The notes below the pieces were generated by a model that worked only from the letters and a program-made list of their open reading frames with translations, was not told where the DNA came from and ran no database searches. Below are positions 8,641-17,589 of a stretch of 64,000 bases of DNA, piece after piece. The stretch lies in assembly GCF_035317345.1 (NCBI RefSeq), contig NZ_JAYKTU010000001.1; one strand, 5' to 3'. The position numbers were made by a program, and so were the translations under genes. Every line of letters begins with the position of its first letter. Position 1 is the first letter of the stretch. The stretch comes from Cellvibrio fontiphilus (GTDB lineage Bacteria > Pseudomonadota > Gammaproteobacteria > Pseudomonadales > Cellvibrionaceae).

Positions 8641-9195
8641 CTATTGAACGGCAAGACGCAGCAATGCTGCCACTGAAATTGCATCGGTAATTTCACCGCG
8701 CAATACCATGTTAATCGCCTCCTGTAACGGCAACTTTCTTACCTCAATATCTTCAGTCGCTTCAAGCTGCTGGGTTCCTGCTAATAACCCACGCGCGACA
8801 AACACCACACAAAATTCATCTGTCACTGAATTGGATAAATGCATAGTCATTAACTGCTGCCAATCACGCGCTTGCATACCCACCTCTTCCTCCAATTCGC
8901 GCTTGGCTGCTTCCAGAGGACTTTCACCCTGAGGACATCCACCTTCGGGAATTTCCCAAGTGTACTGATCAAGACTGTAACGACTTTGTTTTACCAGCCA
9001 AGTGTTGCCTTGGTCATCAATAGGCACAATACCAATCGCCGTATTCTTGAAATGCACCACTCCGTAAATTCCATCGGTGCCTTTGGGGGTTATGACCTCA
9101 TTATGGGTGACATTAATCCAGGGGTTTTCATAAACAACAGCTGAGGTTTTTGTTTTCCAGCCACCAGTTTTTTGGTTGATATATTTTTCACTCAT
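8641..9195 (-). CDS. Nudix hydrolase (ADP-sugar pyrophosphatase-like)
   Basis: A 184-residue Nudix hydrolase. The complete Nudix box is present: GGCPQGE, then seven residues, then RELEEEVGM, giving the metal-binding glutamates. The N-terminal GGWKTKTSAVVYENPWI and the upstream IPEGG resemble the ADP-ribose/ADP-sugar pyrophosphatase branch (NudE/NudF-like) that hydrolyses nucleoside diphosphate sugars. The ATG at 9195 is preferred; seven more codons upstream to a TTG are possible. The next gene upstream on the strand (DUF3301) ends 44 bp away, so cotranscription is likely. Confidence 0.88.
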   Translation of the reverse strand: MSEKYINQKTGGWKTKTSAVVYENPWINVTHNEVITPKGTDGIYGVVHFKNTAIGIVPIDDQGNTWLVKQSRYSLDQYTWEIPEGGCPQGESPLEAAKRELEEEVGMQARDWQQLMTMHLSNSVTDEFCVVFVARGLLAGTQQLEATEDIEVRKLPLQEAINMVLRGEITDAISVAALLRLAVQ

Positions 9196-9238
9196 GACCT
9201 TGATCCGAATTAACAATAAAATATTTTTTACACATTAA

Positions 9239-9556
9239 TTAGTGCAGACGGTGTGGATCCAGCTCGACCTGAGTTATATGCTTGCCGAGCATTACTACAC
9301 GCCCAAAATAACGATCCCCGCCGGTGACTGTGAATTCAAAATAAAATGCACGCCATAGCGACAATATGCCTTGTGCATTGCGCTTAAACCAAATGCGGCG
9401 CAAGTAGACTGTTTCATCCAACAATTGCACCTGCATTTCTTCGCAGCGCTTTTGTGCCGCCGCAAAGGCGCGCTCTTTTACCAGCAAAGCACCACGCCAG
9501 TAATAAACAGTTAAAATGATTAAGGTTAGCCAGAGAATGGATTGTAAATCGAACAT
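9239..9556 (-). CDS. DUF3301 family membrane-anchored protein
   Basis: A small 105-residue protein with one N-terminal membrane helix (residues 6-24, SILWLTLIILTVYYW) and a cytoplasmic part rich in Arg and aromatic residues (LRRIWFKRNAQGILSLWRAFYFEF). This layout matches the DUF3301 family common in Pseudomonas and relatives, whose function is unknown. It ends close upstream of the Nudix gene on the same strand. Confidence 0.8.
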   Translation of the reverse strand: MFDLQSILWLTLIILTVYYWRGALLVKERAFAAAQKRCEEMQVQLLDETVYLRRIWFKRNAQGILSLWRAFYFEFTVTGGDRYFGRVVMLGKHITQVELDPHRLH

Positions 9557-9703
9557 GAGAAAAGCCGGCGCACATAACAGCTAGTCTGTATGGCAGCGAA
9601 AAGAGGAAGAAACTCTGGCGCGATAGACTGTAGCCAAGCCACTGGGCTAAAACTGACAACAGTCAAAAAACAATCTCGCCAAAAACAATCTCGTTAAAAA
9701 AAC

Positions 9704-9733
9704 AAAGGGTGATTGATCACTCAATCACCCTTT
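9704..9733 (-). terminator. Intrinsic terminator of the cold-shock gene
   Basis: A perfect 13-bp stem (AAAGGGTGATTGA / TCAATCACCCTTT) with a TCAC loop and flanking A/T runs directly follows the cold-shock gene on the minus strand. Confidence 0.85.
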
Positions 9734-9751
9734 TTGAAAAACCAACTCATC

Positions 9752-9961
9752 TTAGAGAGGAGTTACGTTTTCAGCTTGCGGACCTTTTTGACCTTGGGTC
9801 ACTTCAAAAGTCACTTTTTGACCTTCTTTCAAAGTCTTACGGCCTGAACCGTTGATTGCGCGGAAGTGTACAAACACATCTGCACCACCTTCACGCTCAA
9901 TAAAACCGTAACCTTTGTCATCGTTGAACCACTTAACAACACCAGAGACTAGATCTGACAT
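9752..9961 (-). CDS. CspA-family cold-shock protein
   Basis: A 69-residue single cold-shock domain that binds single-stranded RNA or DNA and melts RNA structure. RNP1 (KGYGFIE) and RNP2 (VFVHF) are intact, and the end GPQAENVTPL is typical. The ATG at 9961 is preferred over one six codons upstream because of the GAGGAAA ribosome binding site. About 260 bp of gene-free sequence lie upstream, enough for the long structured leader usual for this family, though no specific element was identified in it. Confidence 0.95.
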   Translation of the reverse strand: MSDLVSGVVKWFNDDKGYGFIEREGGADVFVHFRAINGSGRKTLKEGQKVTFEVTQGQKGPQAENVTPL

Positions 9962-10242
9962 AGTTTCCTCATCTTGCATCTAAAACGTCAGCGCAGCTGA
10001 CCGAACAAAAAAACCGACTTTACTAAAAGCCAGAGTGAAATAGCTTGAAATAAAGCTATTGCTCAGGTCGTGGTACGTCCAAGTGTCTTGAGCAAGTGTT
10101 GTCTTACAAAAGCCTAGTCTTGGTGCGGATCTCAATCTGTAGCAAACCAAAATTAAAGCACTTGGATATTGGGAGTCAAGCGCTTATCGGCGAAATTAGC
10201 GATTATCGCCACTTTTTGTAATGGTGTGTAACGAGCACCCAT

Positions 10243-10617
10243 TTATTCGGGCATATTGCGGTTTATCTCGTCATTTTTGCCATTATTTTGTGCAGATTTA
10301 CTCGCTGCTTTACCCAGGGTTTCGTGCAAAAACAGTGCAACCGGAATCAAAACGAAACCCAGGATCATCACTAGACGTTTTATCTCCTGAAACTCATAAC
10401 CCTGTTTGGATAATTGGTAACAGGCCAGCGCCCATGCCGCTGCCGCAAAATAGCCCCAGCGTTTATGTTGGTATACGCCCCAGGCAATCACCGCTGTCAC
10501 CGCGGCCAAAAAGAATCCATAAATATTGACGAATGAAATAAAACCGCAAACTGCAGTAATTAATATCAACAGCAGGATTACATTTAATAGTTTTGCAACA
10601 ATCAGTATTTTTGACAT
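10243..10617 (-). CDS. Small integral membrane protein, unknown function
   Basis: About 124 residues with three to four predicted membrane helices (residues ~4-25, ~30-46, ~55-70, ~80-98) and a polar, Asn/Lys-rich C-terminal tail. The ATG at 10617 with a TAGAGTG ribosome binding site is preferred; a GTG four codons upstream is possible. It lies just downstream of the mgtC-like gene on the same strand and may be cotranscribed with it. No family was recognised. Confidence 0.65.
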   Translation of the reverse strand: MSKILIVAKLLNVILLLILITAVCGFISFVNIYGFFLAAVTAVIAWGVYQHKRWGYFAAAAWALACYQLSKQGYEFQEIKRLVMILGFVLIPVALFLHETLGKAASKSAQNNGKNDEINRNMPE

Positions 10618-10653
10618 AAACAAATTCACTCTAGTGTTACTTTTTTACACTGC

Positions 10654-11175
10654 TCAATCCGAACTGTGTTTATCTTTACCGCGCCAGGTTTGGTATTTTT
10701 TGTGTACCCCGCGCGTAAATGATTGGGAATAATCCTCCAATAAATCCACCCCCACCAATACCGCAATTACAACCAGCGATAATTTAATCGCCACCAAATT
10801 AAAACCTATCGCAATCACCACGCCGATAGATGCCAGTGCCCAGATTGTCGCGGCAGACGTGACGCCCAATACAAAACCATCGCGGGCCAGCATCACACCA
10901 GCACCCAAAAAACCTATCCCGGTAATGACTTGCCCGATGATGCGCGAAGGATCGGTAACCACTTTCTCCGGCCCGGAAAAATGCGAAGCGGCAAACAGTG
11001 AGGCGGCGATAAACAGATAAGTGCCCAGGGTGATTAACGACGAGGTGCGAATACCCACTGGCTTACCGCGCAACTGTCGCTCTATTCCAATGATGGTACC
11101 GCACAAAATGGCCGTGCCAATCGAAGCCCACTCAAAAGGCGCCACACTAAAAATTTCATTCCAATCCAGGGTCAT
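10654..11175 (-). CDS. MgtC/SapB-family inner membrane protein
   Basis: A 173-residue protein with about five membrane helices. It carries the MgtC signature GIERQLRGKPVGIRTSSLI followed by RIIGQVITGIGFLGAG and TSAATIWALASIGVVIAIG. MgtC proteins support growth under low magnesium and in several bacteria modulate the F-type ATP synthase. This is the short form lacking the C-terminal ACT-like domain of Salmonella MgtC, so the exact role is open. It sits 32 bp downstream of the ubiH-ubiI fusion. Confidence 0.9.
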   Translation of the reverse strand: MTLDWNEIFSVAPFEWASIGTAILCGTIIGIERQLRGKPVGIRTSSLITLGTYLFIAASLFAASHFSGPEKVVTDPSRIIGQVITGIGFLGAGVMLARDGFVLGVTSAATIWALASIGVVIAIGFNLVAIKLSLVVIAVLVGVDLLEDYSQSFTRGVHKKYQTWRGKDKHSSD

Positions 11176-11207
11176 AATCAGTATCCACCAATACCCGCAC
11201 TGCGCGC

Positions 11208-13739
11208 CTAAACTCCCAGCGCCGTGTTGATAATCACTTTTTTAATGGCTTGCGCCGAGTTTAGCTGGCGCATGCCGGTGTTGCGCAACCAGTTCACAGC
11301 CAGCGAACGGCTGCCAAATAACCGCTTAAACGCCTCCATTGCCGACATCATGCCAAGGTTGGCAGCGAGCCGCTGGCGTTGATAGCGACGCAGAATGGAG
11401 TAATCCGCCAGAGGTAACCCGCGCGCCAATGCGCGCTCTATCTCCCGGCTCAGGGCGATCACATCCAGCAAGCCCAGATTTACGCCTTGGCCGGCAAGGG
11501 GATGAATATTGTGCGCAGCATCCCCAACAAGGGCGATACCCGGCTGTATGTAGCTAGTCGCATGACGCTGGCGCAAGGGAATACTGTAGCGCTTGTCACA
11601 GCTGATAACCTTGCCCAGACGAGCTTCAAAAGCCGCGGTCAATCGCGCACAAAAAGCGTCTTCATCCAAGGCCATCAACTCGTGGGCCAGCACATCTTCT
11701 GCCGACCAAACAATTGAACATCGGTGGCTATCACCATGCTGTTGGAGCGGCAAAAATGCCAGGGGGCCGGTGTGCATAAACCGCTGCCAAGCGGTAAATT
11801 CATGGGATTTTTCCGTGCGCACTGTGGTGATAATTGCCTGCTGGCCATAATCCCATTCACGTGTCGCAAACCCTGCCAGCTCCCGCACCTGCGACTTGGC
11901 ACCATCGGCGGCAACCAACAGGCTCGCCGTGATCTCAACGCCGCTACTCAACTGTACACTGAGCCGGGAAGCCCCAGACTGGGCTGGAACCAGCTGGGCG
12001 ATGGCTACGGGCTGGATCAAATGGATGTTAGGTAGCTGCGCCATACGCGCACGCAATTGTTTGACGATGACCGAGTTTTCAACAATATGGCCAAGGTGCG
12101 ACCGCTGTACCTCGGCACAGTCAAATTCAATGGTCGCTGTGCCCTCGCCGTCCCAGACTTTCATTTCACGATAGGCACACACGCGCTGCGCTGCAATAGC
12201 ATCCCAGCAGCCGATATCTGTTAACAGTTGCTGTGAAGCATGGGTAAGGGCAACTACACGTGGATCAAAATTTTCGCCAGAAAATTCGTCCAGCTGCTGG
12301 GCACTTTCAAGCACCGCAATACGCAGCGTTTGCCCAGCATCCATTTGTGCAATAGCACATGCCAGTGCTGCGCCCACCAAACCGGCACCGACAATAACCA
12401 GATCAAAATCGGCGTTATCGATTTGCGTTTTCGCCGCCGCCGATTCGCCGACGTTAATATTTGCCTGATGACCTGCTGAAGTCGTATTTGCTTCATCCGG
12501 TTTCCAGCGAAATTGTCGACCAGCAGTGCCCATAGTTTGGGCGATAAACTGCTGTTTGATGAGCGGAATCGATTCAAGGCTCAACAAACCCAAATGACGC
12601 AGGGCGACAAAAGGTAAATATTCACTGGAAAACAGGCGCACCAACTTATCGCTAAATTCCACGGTGATTTGCTGATCCAGTGTTTGTTTTTGCAGATAGT
12701 GTTGCAGCACCGCCAAATCGCCCGGATTTTTTTGCTGTGCAATCGCCTCGCGCAGCGTTTCTACCAAACAGACACAATCGCGCAGCGCGAGGTTAAAACC
12801 CTGACCAGCCACCGGATGCAAAAAATGCGCAGCATTGCCCAATAACACCAGATGCGAACGAATTTGCTCCTCGGCGAGAACCAGCTGCAAGGGGTAAGAG
12901 TAGCGCTTGGCAACCCGCGTGAAATGTCCAACGCGAAAACCAAAACGCTGCTGCAACTGCGCCAGAAAATCCGCATCGTTCAAGGCGAGCATTGCATCGG
13001 CCTGCGCAGCTGGCAATGTCCACACTAACGCCGCTTGCTGAGCCTGTTTGGATTCGCCCAACGGCAACAGCGCGATTGGGCCATCCGCTGTAAAACGCTC
13101 ATAGGCGACCCCTTGATGCGGCTCGGAAAATTCCACGTTGGTGATAATGGCAGTCTGGCCATAAGCGCGCGTTTGGGTGTTGATCCCCAGCGCATGGCGC
13201 AGCGGAGAATCGCCGCCGTCAGCGATCACGGCCAGTGCAGTTTTCAGATAAAAACGTTGCTCGCTGGTGGTTACGCTGAGCAGCGCACCCGCTTGCTGCG
13301 GCGCTAACCCGGTCACGGTGGCGGGCGCAAAACATTGAATATTATTTTGTGCCTGTACCTGCGCCAGCAGCACCTTGCCGAGCCAGGCGTTTTCCACCAC
13401 ATAACCCACGGCATCCAAATTATTTTCAGCAGCATCTATAACGCCACCGAGAAAATGACCGCGATCCGAAACATGCACCTGAGCAATCGGCGTGAGGTGT
13501 TGTTGCAAGTGTTGCCACACACCCAACTCGCGCAGCACCTTGGCGGTGCCGTAAGACAGCGCAGTGGAGCGCGCATCAAAGCTCGGCTGAAAATGCAGCT
13601 CATCAGCCTGCGCAAAGGGCTGGGCTTCCAGCAGCGCGATACGCAATTGCGGCTGACTCGCCGCTAACAAACTGGCAAGGCTGGTGCCCACCATGCCGCC
13701 GCCGATGATGGCGATATCACATTCAATGGTTTGCAACAT
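11208..13739 (-). CDS. UbiH-UbiI fusion: tandem flavin hydroxylases of ubiquinone synthesis
   Basis: One 843-residue frame carries two complete UbiH/COQ6-type FAD monooxygenases, which in E. coli are separate ~390-400 residue proteins hydroxylating the ubiquinone ring. The first half (about 1-405) has the GGGMVG FAD motif, DARSTAL and GNAAHFLHPVAGQGFN, like UbiH. The second (about 445-843) has VGAGLVGAALA, DPRVVAL and GDAAHNIHPLAGQGVN, like UbiI/VisC. A ~40-residue polar Ala/Asn/Thr-rich linker joins them with no stop or start signal between. The ATG at 13739 is preferred over a TTG two codons upstream. Order ygfB-pepP-ubiH-ubiI is as in E. coli. Whether the halves are later separated is unknown. 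Confidence 0.92.
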   Translation of the reverse strand: MLQTIECDIAIIGGGMVGTSLASLLAASQPQLRIALLEAQPFAQADELHFQPSFDARSTALSYGTAKVLRELGVWQHLQQHLTPIAQVHVSDRGHFLGGVIDAAENNLDAVGYVVENAWLGKVLLAQVQAQNNIQCFAPATVTGLAPQQAGALLSVTTSEQRFYLKTALAVIADGGDSPLRHALGINTQTRAYGQTAIITNVEFSEPHQGVAYERFTADGPIALLPLGESKQAQQAALVWTLPAAQADAMLALNDADFLAQLQQRFGFRVGHFTRVAKRYSYPLQLVLAEEQIRSHLVLLGNAAHFLHPVAGQGFNLALRDCVCLVETLREAIAQQKNPGDLAVLQHYLQKQTLDQQITVEFSDKLVRLFSSEYLPFVALRHLGLLSLESIPLIKQQFIAQTMGTAGRQFRWKPDEANTTSAGHQANINVGESAAAKTQIDNADFDLVIVGAGLVGAALACAIAQMDAGQTLRIAVLESAQQLDEFSGENFDPRVVALTHASQQLLTDIGCWDAIAAQRVCAYREMKVWDGEGTATIEFDCAEVQRSHLGHIVENSVIVKQLRARMAQLPNIHLIQPVAIAQLVPAQSGASRLSVQLSSGVEITASLLVAADGAKSQVRELAGFATREWDYGQQAIITTVRTEKSHEFTAWQRFMHTGPLAFLPLQQHGDSHRCSIVWSAEDVLAHELMALDEDAFCARLTAAFEARLGKVISCDKRYSIPLRQRHATSYIQPGIALVGDAAHNIHPLAGQGVNLGLLDVIALSREIERALARGLPLADYSILRRYQRQRLAANLGMMSAMEAFKRLFGSRSLAVNWLRNTGMRQLNSAQAIKKVIINTALGV

Positions 13740-13777
13740 AGGCAAAAAAATTCACCATGAAAAAAGCAAAGAAAAAA

Positions 13778-15091
13778 TTAATTGGCCATGAGTGCTTCGA
13801 TGTCCGCTACGGTTTTGGGTACGCCGCTGGTGAGGACTTCGTGGCCGTCTTTGGTAATAACAACATCATCTTCAATACGGATGCCGATGCCGCGCCATTT
13901 TTTGGCGACGCGCTCGTTGTCGGGCGCAACATAAATGCCCGGTTCTACCGTGAGCACCATGCCGGGTTCCAACACACGCCATTCGCCACCGACCTTGTAA
14001 TCACCGACATCATGCACGTCCATACCCAGCCAATGGCCGGCGCGGTGCATGTAAAATTCTTTGTAGGCTTCGCTTTTGATTAATTCGTTAACATCGCCCT
14101 CCAGTAAACCGAGCTGCACCAAACCCTGGGTGATAACACGCACTGTGGCTTCGTGAGGGTCATTCCAGTGGTTGCCCGGTTTGCATTGGGCGATGGCTTC
14201 CAACTGGGCTTGCAAACAAATTTCGTAAAGCGCTTTTTGTTCGGGCGAAAACTTTCCATTTACCGGAAACGTGCGGGTGATATCGGCGGCGTAATAATCC
14301 AATTCACAACCGGCATCAATCAATACCAGATCGCCATTTTTAAGCGGCGCGGAATTTTCAATGTAATGCAAAATGCAGCCATTTTTTCCGGCGCCGACAA
14401 TGGTGTTATACGCAGGGAAACGCGCGCCGCTCATGTGGAACTCATGCAAAATTTCTGCTTCGAGTTGATATTCCATCACCCCCGCTTTACTCGCTTTCAT
14501 GGCACGCACATGGGCGCGCGCGGAAATATCGCCGGCTTCTTTCATCACCCGCAATTCAGCGGCGCTTTTAAATAAACGCAATTCGTTGAGGAAGTGACTC
14601 AAATCCAAAAATTCACCGGGCGGTGTTGCGCCGGAGCGCACTTTGGCGCGAATGGTATTGACCCAATCCATCACGTGCTTATCAAAATCGGCATCTTTGC
14701 CCATGGCGTAATAAACACGCTGTTTGCCTTCCAACAGGCCGGGCAAAATATCGTCGATATCATCGATAGGAAATGCATCGTCTGCATCAAATTCGCTGCA
14801 GGCACCTTCGGGGCCAGCGCGATAGCCGTCCCAAATTTCACGCTCGCGATTGCGTTCGCGCACAAACAATACAAACTCGCCGTGATCGCGACCGGGAATT
14901 AATACCAGCACTGCGCTGGGTTCTTCAAAACCTGACAGGTATAAAAAGTCGCTGTCCTGACGGTAGTGATATTCCGTGTCGCGACTGCGGGTGCGCTCGG
15001 GTGCGGCAGGCACTATGGCGATGGAGTTTGGCTCCATCATGGCCATTAATTGTTTACGGCGGCGGGCGAATTCGGTTTTGCTGATTCTCAT
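13778..15091 (-). CDS. pepP: Xaa-Pro aminopeptidase (aminopeptidase P)
   Basis: A 437-residue cytoplasmic M24B metallopeptidase removing N-terminal residues ahead of proline. The N-terminal creatinase-like domain begins with FARRRKQLMAMM, and the C-terminal pita-bread fold carries the dinuclear metal ligands: IDAGCELDYYAADITRTF (two Asp), HRAGHWLGMDVHD (His), TVEPGIYV (Glu) and GIRIEDDVV (Glu). Length matches E. coli PepP (441). It lies between ygfB and the ubiH-ubiI fusion with 33-42 bp gaps, indicating one operon. Confidence 0.96.
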   Translation of the reverse strand: MRISKTEFARRRKQLMAMMEPNSIAIVPAAPERTRSRDTEYHYRQDSDFLYLSGFEEPSAVLVLIPGRDHGEFVLFVRERNREREIWDGYRAGPEGACSEFDADDAFPIDDIDDILPGLLEGKQRVYYAMGKDADFDKHVMDWVNTIRAKVRSGATPPGEFLDLSHFLNELRLFKSAAELRVMKEAGDISARAHVRAMKASKAGVMEYQLEAEILHEFHMSGARFPAYNTIVGAGKNGCILHYIENSAPLKNGDLVLIDAGCELDYYAADITRTFPVNGKFSPEQKALYEICLQAQLEAIAQCKPGNHWNDPHEATVRVITQGLVQLGLLEGDVNELIKSEAYKEFYMHRAGHWLGMDVHDVGDYKVGGEWRVLEPGMVLTVEPGIYVAPDNERVAKKWRGIGIRIEDDVVITKDGHEVLTSGVPKTVADIEALMAN

Positions 15092-15133
15092 GAAATTTCT
15101 CGCAAGCGTTTGTTTAAGCTAAGCGGCAATAAA

Positions 15134-15739
15134 TTAATGCAGAGTGTCTGATGCGGAGGCAGTGACCGGCGCAGCAATTTGCTCAGGCGCAAATTCGTCA
15201 TAGAGGTTGCTCACCGCTACGCGTACATATTCGGTTACCTCCATGTAATCTGCTTCAGCGCTGGGCTCATCCTCTTCATCATCTACCTGGATTTGCACTA
15301 TGTTGGCGATGTCTTGCAACATTTCAGCGGCTTCTTCGCTGATCTGGCGCTTGCCTTGGTGATCCACACTGCCAAAGCCGCTGAGGAAACCGTGGCACCA
15401 TTCACTCAATGCGCGCGCACGCTCACTCAGCAGCGCGTCATCGTCGGGTAACATTAATTTCAATCCAAAGGCACCCTGCAATTGCTCCTGTGTGGCGTGA
15501 TAGAGTTTGCTCAGGGCAATACGTACAGACTCATCAGGCGCGGCAATAAAATCCAGGAACTCGACTGCATCCAGCAGCCAATTGACCTCGGTAAGACTCG
15601 CGCCGCCGGCCAATTTGCCGCACAGCAAACCGTGTAATTCAGAGGGGCTATTCAGGGTTCCAAGGGGTGCCAGCAAATTGGCAAGATCATCAAAATTCAG
15701 GGGGCCAAGTAATTGCCCGGAAGATGTGTATTCGCTCAT
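15134..15739 (-). CDS. ygfB: UPF0149/YgfB family protein
   Basis: A 201-residue, acidic, helical protein of the YgfB family with the typical PSELHGLLCGKLAGG start and SEWCHGFLSGFG core. YgfB in Pseudomonas has been linked to control of a programmed cell death pathway and beta-lactam tolerance; its direct activity is otherwise unclear. It is first in the ygfB-pepP-ubiHI operon and divergent from the zapA operon across about 230 bp, the arrangement found in E. coli and Pseudomonas. Confidence 0.9.
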   Translation of the reverse strand: MSEYTSSGQLLGPLNFDDLANLLAPLGTLNSPSELHGLLCGKLAGGASLTEVNWLLDAVEFLDFIAAPDESVRIALSKLYHATQEQLQGAFGLKLMLPDDDALLSERARALSEWCHGFLSGFGSVDHQGKRQISEEAAEMLQDIANIVQIQVDDEEDEPSAEADYMEVTEYVRVAVSNLYDEFAPEQIAAPVTASASDTLH

Positions 15740-15970
15740 ATCAGCCTCGTTTAATCAGTGGTTGAATGCTACCACGATTGACTCTGGCGCCTGAGCAAAC
15801 TTTTTATAGAGCAAATCCTGCTATTGATTCAGCTCAAGTAAAACTTATCGGTGAATCATTTAATAACATTCAACTTCTCGAATTTACCTTAACTTAGGTT
15901 GTGCGATTGACCCCATGCAGGGCGCACAATATAGTGGGCAACCCGCGCTATTTATTGGTTAATTATTATC

Positions 15971-16177
15971 ATGTCCGACGATCTTTTACTCGCCCTCGAA
16001 ACCAAGCTGGATAAGCTGATTTTGCAGTGCAATCGCCTGCAACAGGAAAACGCCGAGCTGAAGGCGCGCGAAAGCGAATGGCAGCGCGAACGTGTGCGCT
16101 TGATCGAAAAGAATGAACTGGCCCGCAGCCGTGTGGAAGCCATGATCACCCATCTCCGTAATCTGGACGCCGAATAA
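15971..16177 (+). CDS. Small ZapB-like coiled-coil protein (TIGR02449 type)
   Basis: A 68-residue protein that is almost entirely a coiled coil (LETKLDKLILQCNRLQQENA and onward), matching the small TIGR02449 family found directly before zapA in Pseudomonas and relatives. By position and form it may act with ZapA at the Z ring, like ZapB, but this is inference. It is 12 bp upstream of zapA, so the two are cotranscribed. Confidence 0.85.
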   Translation: MSDDLLLALETKLDKLILQCNRLQQENAELKARESEWQRERVRLIEKNELARSRVEAMITHLRNLDAE

Positions 16178-16189
16178 GCAGGGCCACCA

Positions 16190-16492
16190 ATGAGCAACGA
16201 AACTGTTTTTGTGAAAATCCTCGACAAAGAGTATCAAGTCGCCTGCCCGCGCGAGGAGCGCCAGGCACTCATGGAATCCGCCCAGTTATTGGACGAACGA
16301 ATGAAAGCCATTCGCGGCACCGGGGCAGTCATTGGTTTGGAGCGCATCGCGGTGATGGCAGCCCTGAACCTGAGCCACGAATTATTACAGGCCAAAACAG
16401 CAAACCATTCCGCCGGTGGCGCCGCAAGTCACAGCGACTTACTGCGTCTGAACGACAAATTGGATCGCGCTTTACACAATACTGTCGATTAA
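16190..16492 (+). CDS. zapA: Cell division protein ZapA
   Basis: A 100-residue FtsZ-associated protein that cross-links FtsZ filaments. The N-terminal globular part (VFVKILDKEYQVACPREER, LLDERMKAIRG) and C-terminal coiled coil (ERIAVMAALNLSHELL...) match ZapA. It is followed by a 10-bp inverted repeat (16546-16555/16570-16579) and then the 6S RNA gene, the conserved zapA-ssrS-ygfA order. Confidence 0.94.
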   Translation: MSNETVFVKILDKEYQVACPREERQALMESAQLLDERMKAIRGTGAVIGLERIAVMAALNLSHELLQAKTANHSAGGAASHSDLLRLNDKLDRALHNTVD

Positions 16493-16601
16493 AAAAACAC
16501 TTTGACGCAATTCCGGACACAAGCGTATTTTCTGTGATTTTACCAGCAGCGTTTAAGACGAATATTTCCTAAACGCTGCCACTACCCAAGCATAAATTCA
16601 T

Positions 16602-16632
16602 TTGCGGAAGGCACATAAGTCTGGGTTATACT
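16602..16632 (+). promoter_or_regulatory. Probable sigma-70 promoter of 6S RNA
   Basis: TTGCGG at 16602-16607 and TATACT at 16627-16632 form a -35/-10 pair with a 19-bp spacer, placing transcription start near 16639, where the 6S-like sequence begins. Confidence 0.5.
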
Positions 16633-16638
16633 GGCGCC

Positions 16639-16820
16639 ACGCCCTGGAATGTTTGCAATCCAACAATGTCCTTGAGCCGATAAATGTTAGCCCGGCAGTA
16701 TCTCGTTAGTGTTCGGTGTGCATGTCCGCCAGACGGAAAGCCTAAAGAGCCACAGGTATCGCCACCTTGAACCTTTGGGTTCAAGGCCAGCTTGGTAGCG
16801 GCATTTCGGGGTCTCTTATG
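16639..16820 (+). ncRNA. ssrS: 6S RNA
   Basis: The ~182-nt stretch between zapA and ygfA matches 6S RNA, which binds sigma-70 RNA polymerase in stationary phase. Shared landmarks with E. coli 6S are CCTTGAGCCGATAA, GGAAAGCCT and the late hairpin CACCTTGAACC / GGGTTCAAGG. The 5' end (CCTGGAATGTTTGCAA) can pair with the 3' end (GGCATTTCGGGG) to close the long rod. Exact ends are estimated. Confidence 0.93.
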
Positions 16821-16864
16821 TCCTTCTGTATTAAATCCCTCTATTTTTCCAAGGCTGTTGGTTT

Positions 16865-17491
16865 ATGGCCGATGCTTTTGACTTACCGCCAAGTGCTACC
16901 TCTCCACTGAAACAGCAGCTACGCAACCAATTACGTACTGCACGCCGCGCCTTAACACCAGCCCAGCAGCAACAGGCTTCCCTGCAGCTCCTTCGTCATT
17001 TGATGAAACTGCCGCAATTTATGCGCGCGCAACACATTGCGCTTTATATCGCGAGCGACGGTGAAATAGACCCGCAAGTAGTGGCCAGGCAGCTGTGGAA
17101 AATGGAAAAACATACCTACTTGCCGGTCCTACGCCCCGGCAAGAGCAAGGACTTGTGGTTTGTGGAGTTTACCGCCAACACCCAGCTCAGCCCCAATCGC
17201 TACGGTATACCCGAGCCAGACCATCGCCATGAGCATCGCCTGCCAGCTAATTTGCTGGATGTGGTATTAATGCCGCTGGTGGGGTTTGATGCTCGGGGAG
17301 CACGCTTGGGAATGGGTGGAGGCTTTTACGATTCAACCTTCGCCTTCAAACAAAAGAAACCTGAAGGTAAACCTTATTTGATTGGTCTGGCGCACAGCTG
17401 CCAGCAAACCGGGCACATACCCACTGACGGCTGGGACATTCCGCTGTTCGCAATTGCCACAGACAGCGGCATTTTGAAACCACAGTACTGA
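16865..17491 (+). CDS. ygfA: 5-formyltetrahydrofolate cyclo-ligase
   Basis: A 208-residue enzyme that converts 5-formyl-THF to 5,10-methenyl-THF with ATP, returning folate to one-carbon metabolism. The ATP-binding signature near the C-terminus (VGFDARGARLGMGGGFYD) and the N-terminal RRALTPAQQ are characteristic. It lies right after 6S RNA, and in E. coli ygfA is processed from the same transcript, so linked expression is likely here. Confidence 0.94.
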   Translation: MADAFDLPPSATSPLKQQLRNQLRTARRALTPAQQQQASLQLLRHLMKLPQFMRAQHIALYIASDGEIDPQVVARQLWKMEKHTYLPVLRPGKSKDLWFVEFTANTQLSPNRYGIPEPDHRHEHRLPANLLDVVLMPLVGFDARGARLGMGGGFYDSTFAFKQKKPEGKPYLIGLAHSCQQTGHIPTDGWDIPLFAIATDSGILKPQY

Positions 17492-17529
17492 CTATCGGAA
17501 ACAGCATTTATGTCCCGCCTGAAAACACA

Positions 17530-17549
17530 ACTCCCGCCGAAGCGGGAGT
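17530..17549 (-). terminator. Intrinsic terminator after the small ORF
   Basis: The hairpin ACTCCCGC-TTCG-GCGGGAGT, read on the minus strand, is followed by TGTGTTTT. It lies 40 bp past the stop of the 40-residue ORF and has no T-run on the plus strand. Confidence 0.7.
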
Positions 17550-17589
17550 GGGGGGGACAATTCCTTCTCACCCTCGCGGGCTTGAGCAA

